From the IMG/VR virus record IMGVR_UViG_3300030451_006230, positions 1 to 29,771 of that record: DNA of 29,771 bases, one strand, 5' to 3'. The first letter of the stretch is position 1; the number at the start of each line of letters is the position of its first letter. Both the position numbers and the translations under genes were made by a program. This document shows, in pieces, positions 17,839 to 24,280 of this stretch. The notes below the pieces were generated by a model that had not been told where the DNA came from, ran no database searches, and was given only the letters and a program-made list of their open reading frames with translations. This DNA comes from a virus.

Positions 17839-17870
17839 AATAATTTCTTCCTTAGAATAATTTTATAATC
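17839..17870. promoter_or_regulatory. 32-bp divergent intergenic gap between the replication operon and SNF2 helicase gene
   Basis: Both operons diverge from this AT-rich gap. A TATAAT (17864-17869) and, on the other strand, TATAAA are visible, but the gap is too short for two normal promoters with leaders. The TATAAT is only one base from the plus-strand ATG and cannot drive a transcript that includes it. At least one promoter must lie inside a coding region. No Shine-Dalgarno precedes the plus-strand ATG. Confidence 0.4.
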
Positions 17871-19331
17871 ATGTTAGTTGAAAAATACAAGTTTAAAACC
17901 AAGCCTATGCAACACCAGTTAATTGGCCTGGGGGGAATGATGGCCCAGTTTGAAAATCGTAGTCCCGAGTATGCTTTATTTATGGAGATGGGTTGCGGTA
18001 AAACTAAAGTCTTAATTGATGGTATATCTATTTTATATGACAACGGAAAGATTGATCAACTACTTGTTATTTGTCCCAACGGAATAAAATACAATTGGCG
18101 AGATGAAATAAAAAAACATTTAGCTGAACATATTGAATTTGATGTTCATGTTTGGGAAGGTGCAAAAACAAAAAAAGAACAAAATGAAATTAAAGAAAAA
18201 CTTTTTGTAGCTAATAGTAAATTAAAAATTTTAGTAATGAATGTTGACAGCATTATTACAGCTTACGGTTCCAAAGTTGCTGATAGTTTTACTTACTCCG
18301 GGAAGACTTTAATGTGTATTGATGAGTCTACGATTATTAAAAACATGTCAACAAAAAGAACAAAACGTTGTATTAAAATTGGAGAGTCTGCAAAGTATCG
18401 AGTGATCTTAACAGGTTCACCAATTACAAAATCACCGGAAGACTTGTATGCTCAGTGTGCTTTTTTAAATGAAGACTTATTAGGTTTCAGTTCTATCTAC
18501 TCTTTTAAAGCTAGATATTGCGATCAAGTTAAGCTATCATTTGGTGGCCGTAGTTTTAACAAAGTTACCGGCTACAAAAGATTAGATGAACTTACGGAGA
18601 AGCTGCGGCAATTCTCTTATCGAGTCACCAAAGATGAAGCTTTGGATTTACCGGATAAAATTTATATGAAAAGAAGAGTTCCCATGAACGAGAAGCAATT
18701 AAAAGCTTATGTTCAAATGAAGAGCCTGGCATTGGTTCAATTAGAAGAAGGTGAACTCACAACAGCAACGTTGATTGCTCAGTTAAAAAGACTTCATCAA
18801 ATTGCGTGCGGATACATGACGACGGATAATGGAGAGATAATTGATTTTTCGGAAAATAGACTCAAAGAATTATTAGAGACAATTGAAGAGGTCGATGGAA
18901 AAGTAATTATTTGGTGCTCGTATCGACATAATATTAAAAAGGTAATTGAGACTTTGGATAAGAAGTTTGGATCGGGGTCCGCGGAAGGTTTTTATGGTGA
19001 AACGCCGAGTACGGAAAGACCAAAAATTTTAGAAAGATTTATGAGTCCTAATCATCATATGAGATTCTTAGTAGGCCACCCCAGGACAGGAGGTTATGGC
19101 TTAACTTTGACGATAGCTAAAACCATGGTTTTTTATTCTAATGATTATGACTTAGAAATAAGAGAACAGGCAGAAGCAAGAAATCATCGTATTGGAACTG
19201 AAAGTAAGGTAACATACGTTGACTTGGTTTGCGAAGGAACCGTAGATGAAAACATCTTAAAAAGTCTTCGACAGAAAATAAACATAGCAACTCAAATTAT
19301 GGGGGAGGAGTTTAAGAAATGGCTGATTTAA
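17871..19331 (+). CDS. SNF2-family DNA helicase/translocase, 486 aa
   Basis: This is a superfamily 2 ATPase. A Q-like element (MQHQLIG, 13-19), motif I MGCGKTK (40-46), motif II DES (151-153), motif III TGSP (181-184), motif V GGYGLTLT and motif VI QAEARNHRIG are all present, with the two RecA-like lobes complete. The phage SNF2 type has DES in place of DEAH. Probable role: moving or remodelling protein on duplex DNA, or fork restart, during replication. No zinc finger or nuclease domain is fused. It is the first gene of the plus-strand middle operon and has no clear SD. Confidence 0.9.
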   Translation: MLVEKYKFKTKPMQHQLIGLGGMMAQFENRSPEYALFMEMGCGKTKVLIDGISILYDNGKIDQLLVICPNGIKYNWRDEIKKHLAEHIEFDVHVWEGAKTKKEQNEIKEKLFVANSKLKILVMNVDSIITAYGSKVADSFTYSGKTLMCIDESTIIKNMSTKRTKRCIKIGESAKYRVILTGSPITKSPEDLYAQCAFLNEDLLGFSSIYSFKARYCDQVKLSFGGRSFNKVTGYKRLDELTEKLRQFSYRVTKDEALDLPDKIYMKRRVPMNEKQLKAYVQMKSLALVQLEEGELTTATLIAQLKRLHQIACGYMTTDNGEIIDFSENRLKELLETIEEVDGKVIIWCSYRHNIKKVIETLDKKFGSGSAEGFYGETPSTERPKILERFMSPNHHMRFLVGHPRTGGYGLTLTIAKTMVFYSNDYDLEIREQAEARNHRIGTESKVTYVDLVCEGTVDENILKSLRQKINIATQIMGEEFKKWLI

Positions 19332-19486
19332 ATGATCAATACAAATTTGTTAGAGAAGATGAGCTTAAACATGCATTGAGAGACATTTTAAATTACTGTA
19401 AATACGATACTTGTGTAGATTTACAAAAATCTGTAAAAATAGTGGAAGAATATTTAGAGGGTAAAAATATAAAAAATGAAAAATAG
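19319..19486 (+). CDS. Small helical protein, 55 aa
   Basis: A strong GGAGGAG site at 19303-19310 lies inside the end of the SNF2 gene, and ATG 19319 follows 8 bases later. The 55 residues (MADLNDQYKFVREDELKHAL to KNIKNEK) are charged and helical with two Cys (NYCKYDTC). It overlaps the SNF2 stop by 13 bases and the next gene by 11. Unknown function; a helicase partner is possible from the coupling. Confidence 0.65.
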   Translation: MADLNDQYKFVREDELKHALRDILNYCKYDTCVDLQKSVKIVEEYLEGKNIKNEK

Positions 19487-19688
19487 GAAGTATGAGTTAC
19501 AAAAAAAACCTGTTTACGAACAAACAGATAAAAGAGCTTCTGAAAGACATAAATATGAGGAAGACAAAAGAAGAAGAGCTAGAAAGTTAGCTGAAAAAAT
19601 GATGGGTAGAAATTATTTTACAAATATGCAAGAAGTTATATTGCAAGCTGCTATAGAAATGCAAGAGAGGAAAAAAAATGAAACATAG
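19476..19688 (+). CDS. Highly charged small helical protein, 70 aa
   Basis: The product is rich in Lys, Arg and Glu (RASERHKYEEDKRRRARKLAEK), then carries a short hydrophobic helix (MQEVILQAAIEMQER). It probably binds nucleic acid or a protein partner through the basic helix. It overlaps both neighbours by 11 bases. No named family. Confidence 0.6.
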   Translation: MKNRKYELQKKPVYEQTDKRASERHKYEEDKRRRARKLAEKMMGRNYFTNMQEVILQAAIEMQERKKNET

Positions 19689-20307
19689 TTATTTTAAAAT
19701 ACCGGGGTGGTTCAATTATTCAGAAACTTATGACATCATTGTTGATCAAATTCAAGATAATGGAAAAATTGTAGAAATAGGTTCTTTTTTAGGTAGGTCT
19801 ACACACTACCTTGCTACATCTTTATTTAATGCGGGTAAAGAAAATGTAAGAATTTATTCTATAGACACTTTTGAAGGTTCTTCAGAACACGCAAACTTAA
19901 ATTTACCAAAAGATTTTTCCTCCATTTTTAGAGAAAACTTAGAATTTTTTATTCAAAAAAGAATGGTTATTCCCTGTCAAGGAAGGTCGGATGATCCAAA
20001 AGTTTTAGAAAAATTTGAAGAAGCGACAATTGATTTCATAATGATAGATGGAGCGCACGAGTATGAACCAGTCATAGATGATATAAAAAATTGGTGGCCC
20101 AAATTAAAAAATGATGGAGTTATGTTTGGTGATGATTATAATTTAACTTCAGTTTCCGAAGCAGTAAAAATAACTTTACCAAAGTTAAATTCAGCAAAAT
20201 TAGGGGTTAACGGTAGTCAAGAACAAACTTGGTACACTGGGAAAAACATTGAAAAGCTTAAATTTTTTGAAAAATTAGTTCCAGGGCAGAATACTTTAAA
20301 AAAGTAA
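19678..20307 (+). CDS. Class I SAM-dependent methyltransferase, 209 aa
   Basis: The SAM-binding motif I is IVEIGSFLGRST (31-42), followed by YSIDTFEGSS (motif II, acidic residue for the ribose) and IDFIMIDGAHEYEPVIDD, which is typical of the Methyltransf_24 group. The WWPKLKNDGVMFGDDY segment completes the fold. The substrate is not evident; relatives modify sugars or small molecules rather than DNA bases, and no DNA-target motif (DPPY) is present. GAGAGGA precedes the start, inside the upstream gene. It could modify a surface or nucleotide component during infection. Confidence 0.85.
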   Translation: MKHSYFKIPGWFNYSETYDIIVDQIQDNGKIVEIGSFLGRSTHYLATSLFNAGKENVRIYSIDTFEGSSEHANLNLPKDFSSIFRENLEFFIQKRMVIPCQGRSDDPKVLEKFEEATIDFIMIDGAHEYEPVIDDIKNWWPKLKNDGVMFGDDYNLTSVSEAVKITLPKLNSAKLGVNGSQEQTWYTGKNIEKLKFFEKLVPGQNTLKK

Positions 20308-20328
20308 AAAATTTTCTATACTTATAGC

Positions 20329-20607
20329 ATGGATTATCAGCTTGAGTATGTTGTTTGGAGAGATACTGTTGAAGAGCAGGCCGGATGGCATACTTATGGT
20401 GATATGAAAAAATTAAAAACCGCTATATGCGATGAGGTTGGATGGGTTCTTCAAGAAAATAAGGATGAGTTAAAGTTAATGGCTTCGATGATCCGAAAAG
20501 ATAAAGAGGGTGGTCGAACAGTCGTGCTATACAAAAGTTCTATTATATACCGAGTACCTATTCCGCTGCGATTGTTCTCGGATGACATTAAAAAAGAACT
20601 CGATTAA
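20329..20607 (+). CDS. Conserved-type phage protein, 92 aa
   Basis: The sequence MDYQLEYVVWRDTVEEQAGW, then LQENKDELKLMASMIRKD and RTVVLYKSSIIYRVPIPLR, fits a small alpha/beta domain. I recall similar short proteins in marine phages without function. No Shine-Dalgarno is seen. A TATACT (20317-20322) seven bases before the ATG could drive a leaderless transcript, but no good -35 supports it. It overlaps the nuclease gene by 26 bases. Confidence 0.65.
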   Translation: MDYQLEYVVWRDTVEEQAGWHTYGDMKKLKTAICDEVGWVLQENKDELKLMASMIRKDKEGGRTVVLYKSSIIYRVPIPLRLFSDDIKKELD

Positions 20608-20944
20608 CAACGAGTTACTCAACGAGAAACATGTTAAAGGTGTTGTCTCTGAGTTAAAGGCCACAGAAATTCTCTTAAAACATGGTTTATTAGTTTATAA
20701 AAATGTATCTCCTAATGGTTTAGTAGATATTATTGCAATGGATGAAGAGGGGGATTTATATCTGATTGATGTAAAGACTGTTTCTTTTAGAAAGAAGTAT
20801 AAGATGCCTTCGAGAAAAGAAATTCGAAGAGCGCCCAGTGGCCCGCAGAAAAAATTAGGAGTAATATTGATGATTATAGACGGAGATAGCTTTACTTTCT
20901 CTCCGGCTCGGTGTCCACTGAGCAAAAAATTGAAAAGTCAATAG
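20582..20944 (+). CDS. PD-(D/E)XK nuclease, 120 aa
   Basis: The core is VKGVVSELKATEILLKHG (18-35, Glu24), then GLVDII (Asp49) and LYLIDVKT (Asp63, Lys65), the alpha-beta-beta-alpha nuclease centre. It resembles intron-associated or Holliday-junction-type PD-(D/E)XK enzymes. I chose ATG 20582 rather than the first in-frame ATG at 20510, because the extra 24 residues lie inside the upstream gene and look unstructured. The two catalytic strands are intact. Likely roles are recombination or host-DNA degradation. Confidence 0.75.
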   Translation: MTLKKNSINNELLNEKHVKGVVSELKATEILLKHGLLVYKNVSPNGLVDIIAMDEEGDLYLIDVKTVSFRKKYKMPSRKEIRRAPSGPQKKLGVILMIIDGDSFTFSPARCPLSKKLKSQ

Positions 20945-20995
20945 ATTTATTTTATGTTTTTGAAAATAAATTTGTAGAAATTTAATTATGAATTT

Positions 20996-21028
20996 TGATA
21001 TACTGAGAGTTCTCGCATGTTCACATGC
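20996..21028 (+). promoter_or_regulatory. Extended -10 promoter with GCATGT/ACATGC inverted repeat
   Basis: TGATATACT (20996-21004) is an extended -10 element; no good -35 is visible. Eleven bases downstream GCATGT-TC-ACATGC (21015-21028) forms a 6-bp inverted repeat that could be an operator or a 5' hairpin. It lies 28 bases before the ATG of a 52-aa gene that has its own terminator, so this is a likely one-gene transcription unit. Confidence 0.5.
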
Positions 21029-21056
21029 ATAACAATTGAAACAAAAGGAGCGAAAA

Positions 21057-21215
21057 ATGCAAAAACAATTTAAGGAAACTACCGTCAAGAAATTGACAGA
21101 ATTAGAGATAAACAAAATGTCAGAAAAACAATTACAGGAACAATACATAAAATATCTACAACAAAGATTGTTAAAGATGGATAGTAAAGTCTGTACTTGT
21201 GGTGGAACGAAGTAG
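21057..21215 (+). CDS. Small helical peptide with CTC motif, 52 aa
   Basis: AAAAGGAG ends 6 bases before ATG 21057, one of the best ribosome-binding sites here. The 52 residues begin MQKQFKETTVKKLTELEINK, continue as an amphipathic helix and end KVCTCGGTK. Two Cys near the C-terminus could bind metal or a partner. The stop lies inside a terminator hairpin. A promoter, strong SD and terminator all dedicated to one small gene suggest it is strongly expressed. Function unknown. Confidence 0.7.
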   Translation: MQKQFKETTVKKLTELEINKMSEKQLQEQYIKYLQQRLLKMDSKVCTCGGTK

Positions 21216-21240
21216 GGTCGAAACCCTACTTCTTTGTTTT
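21209..21240 (+). terminator. Strong rho-independent terminator
   Basis: A perfect 10-bp stem GAAGTAGGGT / ACCCTACTTC with loop CGAA (21209-21232) is followed by TTTGTTTT and further T. It ends plus-strand transcription of the helicase-nuclease operon and includes the stop of the 52-aa gene. It also contains the 3' end of a minus-strand gene, but on that strand no U-run follows. Confidence 0.9.
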
Positions 21241-21375
21241 TTGATATTCTTTTTCGACGATGATCTCTAGTTCCGTTGGAACTGATCTCCGGGTGCTTTG
21301 ACATATCTCTTCTAACATTTTTCTAGTCTTAGTTGATATCATTTGAGACACCCATTTAGTTTTGTCTCTACTCAT
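21226..21375 (-). CDS. Tiny basic protein, 49 aa (last of a four-gene overlap operon)
   Basis: ATG 21375 overlaps the upstream stop (ATGA). The peptide starts MSRDKTKWVSQMISTKTRKM and ends KEYQKTKK. Mixed charge, helical, one Cys. Its 3' end lies under the terminator of the opposing plus-strand unit. The unbroken coupling with three other tiny frames supports translation. No function is apparent. Confidence 0.55.
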   Translation of the reverse strand: MSRDKTKWVSQMISTKTRKMLEEICQSTRRSVPTELEIIVEKEYQKTKK

Positions 21376-21479
21376 TTCTTCTTTTTTCTCCGTTTCTTTT
21401 TTGCTGCTCTTTTCATTTTAGCAACACCTGTTTTTTTAGCGGGATCGGTGCTTACTCTTACCGCAAAAGTTCCTCCCAT
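21372..21479 (-). CDS. Lys/Arg-rich peptide, 35 aa
   Basis: ATG 21479 lies in the upstream stop (TAATG) and its own stop overlaps the next start (ATGA). It begins MGGTFAVRVSTDPAKKTG and ends in a run of 13 residues almost entirely Lys and Arg. Such a tail would bind nucleic acid strongly, or ribosomal RNA. Only context and coupling support that it is made. Confidence 0.5.
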   Translation of the reverse strand: MGGTFAVRVSTDPAKKTGVAKMKRAAKKKRRKKKK

Positions 21480-21667
21480 TAGATAACATCCAACAACATA
21501 TTAATATTATGAAGTTCGTTTTGAAGTTTTTTAATTTGATAATTAATTTTTTCATTAACGAGTGCTATCTTAGATTTGTTTCTCACTTTCATATATTTTT
21601 CTAGTTGAGAAACTATTTCTCTTTTTCTTTTTGCATGTTTGTCTATCCACATTTGTTCCGTGCTCAT
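21479..21667 (-). CDS. Small coiled-coil protein, 62 aa
   Basis: Helical throughout (QMWIDKHAKRKREIVSQLEK, then YQIKKLQNELHNINMLLDVI) with heptad-like hydrophobics, so a coiled coil or dimer is likely. It overlaps the 39-aa gene upstream (ATGA) and the 35-aa gene downstream (TAATG). Confidence 0.6.
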   Translation of the reverse strand: MSTEQMWIDKHAKRKREIVSQLEKYMKVRNKSKIALVNEKINYQIKKLQNELHNINMLLDVI

Positions 21668-21783
21668 AGTACAACTCCTTCTAATCGATGAGTATTAGTT
21701 CCAGGTATCCACCAGGGAACTCTTAACCATCCATGCTCATTTACTAGTTTTTTAATTAAGTGATCGTAATTATACTTTTCCAT
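21664..21783 (-). CDS. Tiny protein, 39 aa, first of overlap operon
   Basis: AAAGGAAAG precedes ATG 21783 closely. The 39 residues include MEKYNYDHLIKKLVNEHGW and VPWWIPGTNTHRL, with three Trp. Its stop overlaps the next start. The promoter and a truncated ribozyme-substrate site lie upstream. Unknown function. Confidence 0.55.
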   Translation of the reverse strand: MEKYNYDHLIKKLVNEHGWLRVPWWIPGTNTHRLEGVVL

Positions 21784-21829
21784 TATTCTTTCCTTTCTTA
21801 TAATTTATATTATTTATAACATATAATAT

Positions 21830-21842
21830 GCTATAGACACTA
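21830..21842 (-). promoter_or_regulatory. Unit 10: truncated ribozyme-substrate site
   Basis: The minus strand reads AGTGTC followed by TATAGC, the only copy that is a perfect Watson-Crick complement of the ribozyme arm GCUAUA. The downstream Shine-Dalgarno hairpin partner and the upstream GC-rich hairpin of the other units are missing; AT-rich sequence replaces them. It lies in the leader of the four-gene operon. The junction equivalent to the cleavage site is 21836|21835. Confidence 0.5.
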
Positions 21843-21873
21843 TCATTTTTTTAGAGAAAATATTTTTAAATAC

Positions 21874-21904
21874 ACTATAATATTAGGTGTTCAACAAGTG
21901 AACA
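21874..21904 (-). promoter_or_regulatory. Promoter with operator-like palindrome for tiny-gene operon
   Basis: On the minus strand TTCACT (21902-21897), a 17-base spacer and TATAGT (21879-21874) form a good sigma-70-type promoter. The palindrome TGTTCAACAAGTGAACA (21888-21904) covers the -35, as expected for a repressor site. The transcript would begin just before unit 10. Confidence 0.5.
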
Positions 21905-21926
21905 TTCCCTCCTTTCATTGACAACA

Positions 21927-21951
21927 GGGGCCCGAATGGTAGTCGGGCCCC
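21927..21951 (-). terminator. GC-rich hairpin at the end of the twelve-gene operon
   Basis: A perfect 9-bp stem GGGGCCCGA / TCGGGCCCC with a 7-base loop lies six bases after the stop of the last gene. On the minus strand it is followed by TGTTGTC, so the U-run is poor. It resembles the GC hairpins between the upstream genes and may protect or end the RNA rather than terminate efficiently. Confidence 0.55.
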
Positions 21952-21957
21952 CTCACT

Positions 21958-22344
21958 TTATTTTGTTATATTTATTTTTTTGACACCACGTTGAAGAGCA
22001 TAAGGAACAATCGTAAATCCTTTTGCACATCTATTTTGCTCTTGCATATAAATGTCCCAGTCATATCGACAGGCCTCTTGATAAGCCTGCTCATCATTTT
22101 CATGAAAACCACAGGTCGAACAGTGCGAGACAAAAAAAGTATTTTGATATTTTACTTTTGTATATCCTTTACCATAACACTCGCAGTCTTCACCTTTTTG
22201 ATTGTTAACCAACCACTCCAGGGCGTTCTCTTTACTATAAAATTTTCTGATTAAAGAACCGTAAAGATCGTCACTTCCAGAGTAACCATAGTTATCGAAA
22301 ATACTAAACTCATCGATATTTGTTTGTATAAGTTTATATTTCAT
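21958..22344 (-). CDS. Zinc-ribbon-like small protein, 128 aa
   Basis: Cysteines in CECYGKGY (about residues 54-61) and HCSTCGFH (about 74-81) form a CxC...CxxC arrangement like a zinc ribbon. The N-terminus YKLIQTNIDEFSIFDNYGYS and helical C-terminus show no enzyme motif. It starts in the stop codon of the 59-aa gene (ATGA) and has no substrate unit of its own, so it would share an mRNA with that gene. It is the last gene of the operon. Confidence 0.65.
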   Translation of the reverse strand: MKYKLIQTNIDEFSIFDNYGYSGSDDLYGSLIRKFYSKENALEWLVNNQKGEDCECYGKGYTKVKYQNTFFVSHCSTCGFHENDEQAYQEACRYDWDIYMQEQNRCAKGFTIVPYALQRGVKKINITK

Positions 22345-22520
22345 AATTGTTGTGCCTCCACTTTTACTTCAAAACCTAAGTCTTTGATCCAAGAGACCTC
22401 AGTTCGACTAAAAGTTTTCTTTCCAACAAGTGCTGAAAATTTTTTGGCTTTTTCACATATAGGATAAATTAAGTCATTTCCATATACGTTTTTTATTTTT
22501 ACTGTAATTATTCTTTCCAT
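22341..22520 (-). CDS. Small conserved-type phage protein, 59 aa
   Basis: ATG 22520 follows unit 9 with AGGAGG at ideal spacing. The sequence contains VKIKNVYGNDLIYPICEKAK and KKTFSRTEVSWIKDLGFEV. I recall this YGNDLIYP pattern from marine phages as a common unassigned small protein. Its stop overlaps the next start (ATGA). Confidence 0.7.
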   Translation of the reverse strand: MERIITVKIKNVYGNDLIYPICEKAKKFSALVGKKTFSRTEVSWIKDLGFEVKVEAQQL

Positions 22521-22525
22521 AATAA

Positions 22526-22573
22526 GTAGCCTCCTATTGCTACAGACACTAACCCAGGGCTATGAAGCCCTGG
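22526..22573 (-). promoter_or_regulatory. Unit 9: GC hairpin, GUGUC site (UGUAGC) and SD hairpin
   Basis: In minus order: hairpin CCAGGGCT / AGCCCTGG (22573-22554), GTTA, GTGTC|TGTAGC, loop AATAGGAG, GCTAC, then the ATG at 22520. The stop codon of the upstream 62-aa gene lies in the hairpin. GTAGC and GCTAC pair around the ribosome-binding site. Cleavage-equivalent junction 22545|22544. Confidence 0.8.
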
Positions 22574-22748
22574 ACTGTATTTCTTTTCTCAGTTTTTTTA
22601 AAAGTTGCTCTGAGATTTTTAGATCGTCTTTAAGAATGTTTGTAGTAATAGGTGTAAAACCCGCGTCCAAATCATTTCTTAAACTATCAACGTGTCTTGA
22701 TACTGCTCGCAGTACGATCTCAAGTTCGTCTTGATTTGTTATGGTCAT
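22560..22748 (-). CDS. Small helical protein, 62 aa
   Basis: Helical, with MTITNQDELEIVLRAVSRHV and KDDLKISEQLLKKLRKEI. The start overlaps the 91-aa gene's stop (ATGA). There is no substrate unit in front, so it travels with the 91-aa gene. Its stop is inside the unit 9 hairpin. Unknown function. Confidence 0.65.
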   Translation of the reverse strand: MTITNQDELEIVLRAVSRHVDSLRNDLDAGFTPITTNILKDDLKISEQLLKKLRKEIQSRAS

Positions 22749-23020
22749 GATTGTTCATTCATTTGTTGATCAATGTATTTACCAATCAAGTCGATATCCA
22801 TTGGTTCCCAATCACCTTTAAAATCTTTAGCGATCTGGTTATGAAATTTAGCAAGAGCAATCACGAATTTTTTCTGATGTTTGTTTGTCACTTGATCAGA
22901 AAGATGTGATCCAGCTCTTCTTATTTCTTCCATAACATAAACAAGAGCAGCTTCTTTTGGAGTTGCTTCTCTCTTCTGGATGTCTTTACCATATTCTTCT
23001 ACTATATTTATTGTATTCAT
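22745..23020 (-). CDS. Small helical protein, 91 aa
   Basis: It starts after unit 8 with AAAAGGAGG. The 91 residues are helical (EYGKDIQKREATPKEAALVY, KKFVIALAKFHNQIAKD), with no metal or nucleotide motif. It is coupled to the 62-aa gene by a 4-base overlap. Unknown function. Confidence 0.65.
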   Translation of the reverse strand: MNTINIVEEYGKDIQKREATPKEAALVYVMEEIRRAGSHLSDQVTNKHQKKFVIALAKFHNQIAKDFKGDWEPMDIDLIGKYIDQQMNEQS

Positions 23021-23024
23021 AACG

Positions 23025-23076
23025 TATGGCCTCCTTTTGCCATAGACACAACCAAGGCACGTTAAGTGCCTTGATT
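23025..23076 (-). promoter_or_regulatory. Unit 8: GC hairpin, GUGUC site (UAUGGC) and SD hairpin
   Basis: In minus order: AATCAAGGCAC, loop, GTGCCTTGGTT (an 11-bp stem whose one weak pair is G-U only in the minus-strand RNA), directly followed by GTGTC|TATGGC, loop AAAAGGAG, GCCATA. The stop of the upstream 72-aa gene is in the hairpin loop. Cleavage-equivalent junction 23045|23044. Confidence 0.8.
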
Positions 23077-23280
23077 AATTGCTCGTATTTTTTCTTGTTT
23101 ACGATCCTCTTTTTTAGAGAGCATATCTTTATGCATCTCGATAAGTTTCTCTGGTTTTAAATAAGCAATGTTATGCTGAAACCAGATGGCCATGTGATAA
23201 TTACCATCTACATCTTTTAAAATAAAATCGTAGATTTCATTAGCTAGCCTATCTTTTTGATACTGCTTCAAATGTTTCAT
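23062..23280 (-). CDS. Small charged protein, 72 aa
   Basis: It lies only 9 bases after the 63-aa gene, with a plain AGGAGG and no substrate unit. Sequence MKHLKQYQKDRLANEIYDF then YHMAIWFQHNIAYLKPEK and a very charged C-terminus. No family recognised. Confidence 0.65.
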   Translation of the reverse strand: MKHLKQYQKDRLANEIYDFILKDVDGNYHMAIWFQHNIAYLKPEKLIEMHKDMLSKKEDRKQEKIRAINQGT

Positions 23281-23289
23281 TCTGCCTCC

Positions 23290-23481
23290 TTACTTTCTAA
23301 TATAATAACTGAAGTCTACACCATCACCGATTTTAGTGAAACCAAAATCTAAAAAGCGAAGAGCATCGTCCATAGTAGAAAACTCAGCAAAGAACATATC
23401 TTTGTTTAAGATTGTATTAGCGATAATAATTGTACCGTCATCGCAGTTGTCGGTTATTGATAGTCTTAATAGTTCATACAT
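23290..23481 (-). CDS. Small protein, 63 aa
   Basis: It follows unit 7. The sequence has a beta-like N-terminus (MYELLRLSITDN, GTIIIANTIL) and a helix (DDALRFLDFGF), fitting a small alpha/beta domain. It is followed closely by the 72-aa gene. Unknown function. Confidence 0.65.
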   Translation of the reverse strand: MYELLRLSITDNCDDGTIIIANTILNKDMFFAEFSTMDDALRFLDFGFTKIGDGVDFSYYIRK

Positions 23482-23486
23482 TTTTG

Positions 23487-23541
23487 GTAGCCTCCTATTG
23501 CTACAGACACTTAGTGAGACGCGGTGGGAGGACCGCGCCTC
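23487..23541 (-). promoter_or_regulatory. Unit 7: GC hairpin, GUGUC site (UGUAGC) and SD hairpin
   Basis: The hairpin GAGGCGCGGT / ACCGCGTCTC (23541-23516) has all 10 pairs in the minus-strand RNA, one being G-U; on the plus strand that pair would be an A-C mismatch. Then ACTAA, GTGTC|TGTAGC, AATAGGAG, GCTAC. Cleavage-equivalent junction 23506|23505. Confidence 0.8.
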
Positions 23542-23552
23542 GCGGGAAGTAT

Positions 23553-23822
23553 TTATATAGCTTTAACTAAATCGTCTAACTTTTCTTGCGCTGCATATTT
23601 TGCAGCTTTTTTTACATCTGATAATTTTACTTCAAATGCTTTTGCGATTTCTTTGTAGACAATTTTTTTGTGATCGCTGTGAGTCTCTCTTTTAATGATG
23701 TTTGGAAAATAATCTTTTAAGATATCCTCGACTGCAAAAAGTCTTAATGAATATCTTTTAGATAAAGTTTCACCACCATCACTTTGTGCTATTTTTCGTA
23801 TTACATTTTTAATGTTATTCAT
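23553..23822 (-). CDS. Basic helical protein, 89 aa
   Basis: I take ATG 23822 after unit 6. A longer in-frame frame reads back through the unit and the upstream gene and has no ribosome-binding site of its own. The 89 residues include MNNIKNVIRKIAQSDGG and KIVYKEIAKAFEVKLSDVKK, a possible helix-turn-helix-like DNA-binding region. Function not established. Confidence 0.65.
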   Translation of the reverse strand: MNNIKNVIRKIAQSDGGETLSKRYSLRLFAVEDILKDYFPNIIKRETHSDHKKIVYKEIAKAFEVKLSDVKKAAKYAAQEKLDDLVKAI

Positions 23823-23827
23823 AATAA

Positions 23828-23878
23828 GTAGCCTCCTATTGCTACAGACACTGGGAGGGAAAATTAAATTTCCCTCCC
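23828..23878 (-). promoter_or_regulatory. Unit 6: GC hairpin, GUGUC site (UGUAGC) and SD hairpin
   Basis: Perfect 10-bp hairpin GGGAGGGAAA / TTTCCCTCCC (23878-23853), then A, GTGTC|TGTAGC, loop AATAGGAG, GCTAC, TTATT and ATG. No U-run follows the hairpin, so it is not a canonical terminator. Cleavage-equivalent junction 23847|23846. Confidence 0.85.
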
Positions 23879-23883
23879 TATAA

Positions 23884-24225
23884 TTATCTAGTATGAATAT
23901 CCATATCCATCCATTTTTTACTACCAACGTGGCGCACTGTTTTGCGCTCTTGTTTAATAGAAGGATGTTTGTCTTTATCCTGGTGAATTGCAGTCCAGTC
24001 GTAAAGAGTGGCATCATTATCCGTTTCAACCCAACAAACAGCACCACAACTTAATGGTTTGTTTGGTGAATAAACAGTCTTTGAATGACCGTGATAAGTT
24101 ATTTCGTGAGCATAGTAAGTCTTACCTCTATGCTTCACAGTTAAAACTGGAAACTCAGTTTTATTTTTTTGGTTATACTTAATCATGTGCTGATTAACGT
24201 GAACAATTGTTTTTGGTGTTTTCAT
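23884..24225 (-). CDS. Conserved-type phage protein, 113 aa
   Basis: The sequence includes TIVHVNQHMIKYNQK, then YYAHEITYHGHSKTVYSPNK and PLSCGAVCWVET. His and Cys are frequent, but no clean zinc site can be named. I recall similar 110-130-aa proteins in marine phages, all unassigned. It is preceded by unit 5 and followed by unit 6. Confidence 0.7.
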   Translation of the reverse strand: MKTPKTIVHVNQHMIKYNQKNKTEFPVLTVKHRGKTYYAHEITYHGHSKTVYSPNKPLSCGAVCWVETDNDATLYDWTAIHQDKDKHPSIKQERKTVRHVGSKKWMDMDIHTR

Positions 24226-24229
24226 TTTA

Positions 24230-24274
24230 ATGGCCTCCTATGCCATAGACACTGGAGGGCCAAAAAGGCCCTCC
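24230..24274 (-). promoter_or_regulatory. Unit 5: GC hairpin, GUGUC site (UAUGGC) and SD hairpin
   Basis: Perfect 8-bp hairpin GGAGGGCC / GGCCCTCC (24274-24254), A, GTGTC|TATGGC, loop ATAGGAG, GCCAT, then the start of the 113-aa gene. Cleavage-equivalent junction 24248|24247. Confidence 0.85.
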
Positions 24275-24280
24275 GAAAAA

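Noticed and set aside
23553-24047. A 164-residue frame that runs through unit 6 into the 89-aa gene, and similar long frames at 24281-24670, 24676-25188
   Set aside because: They read through the repeated leader units (encoding the repeated SNRRL), lack their own ribosome-binding sites, and the internal ATG after AGGAGG is clearly the start.
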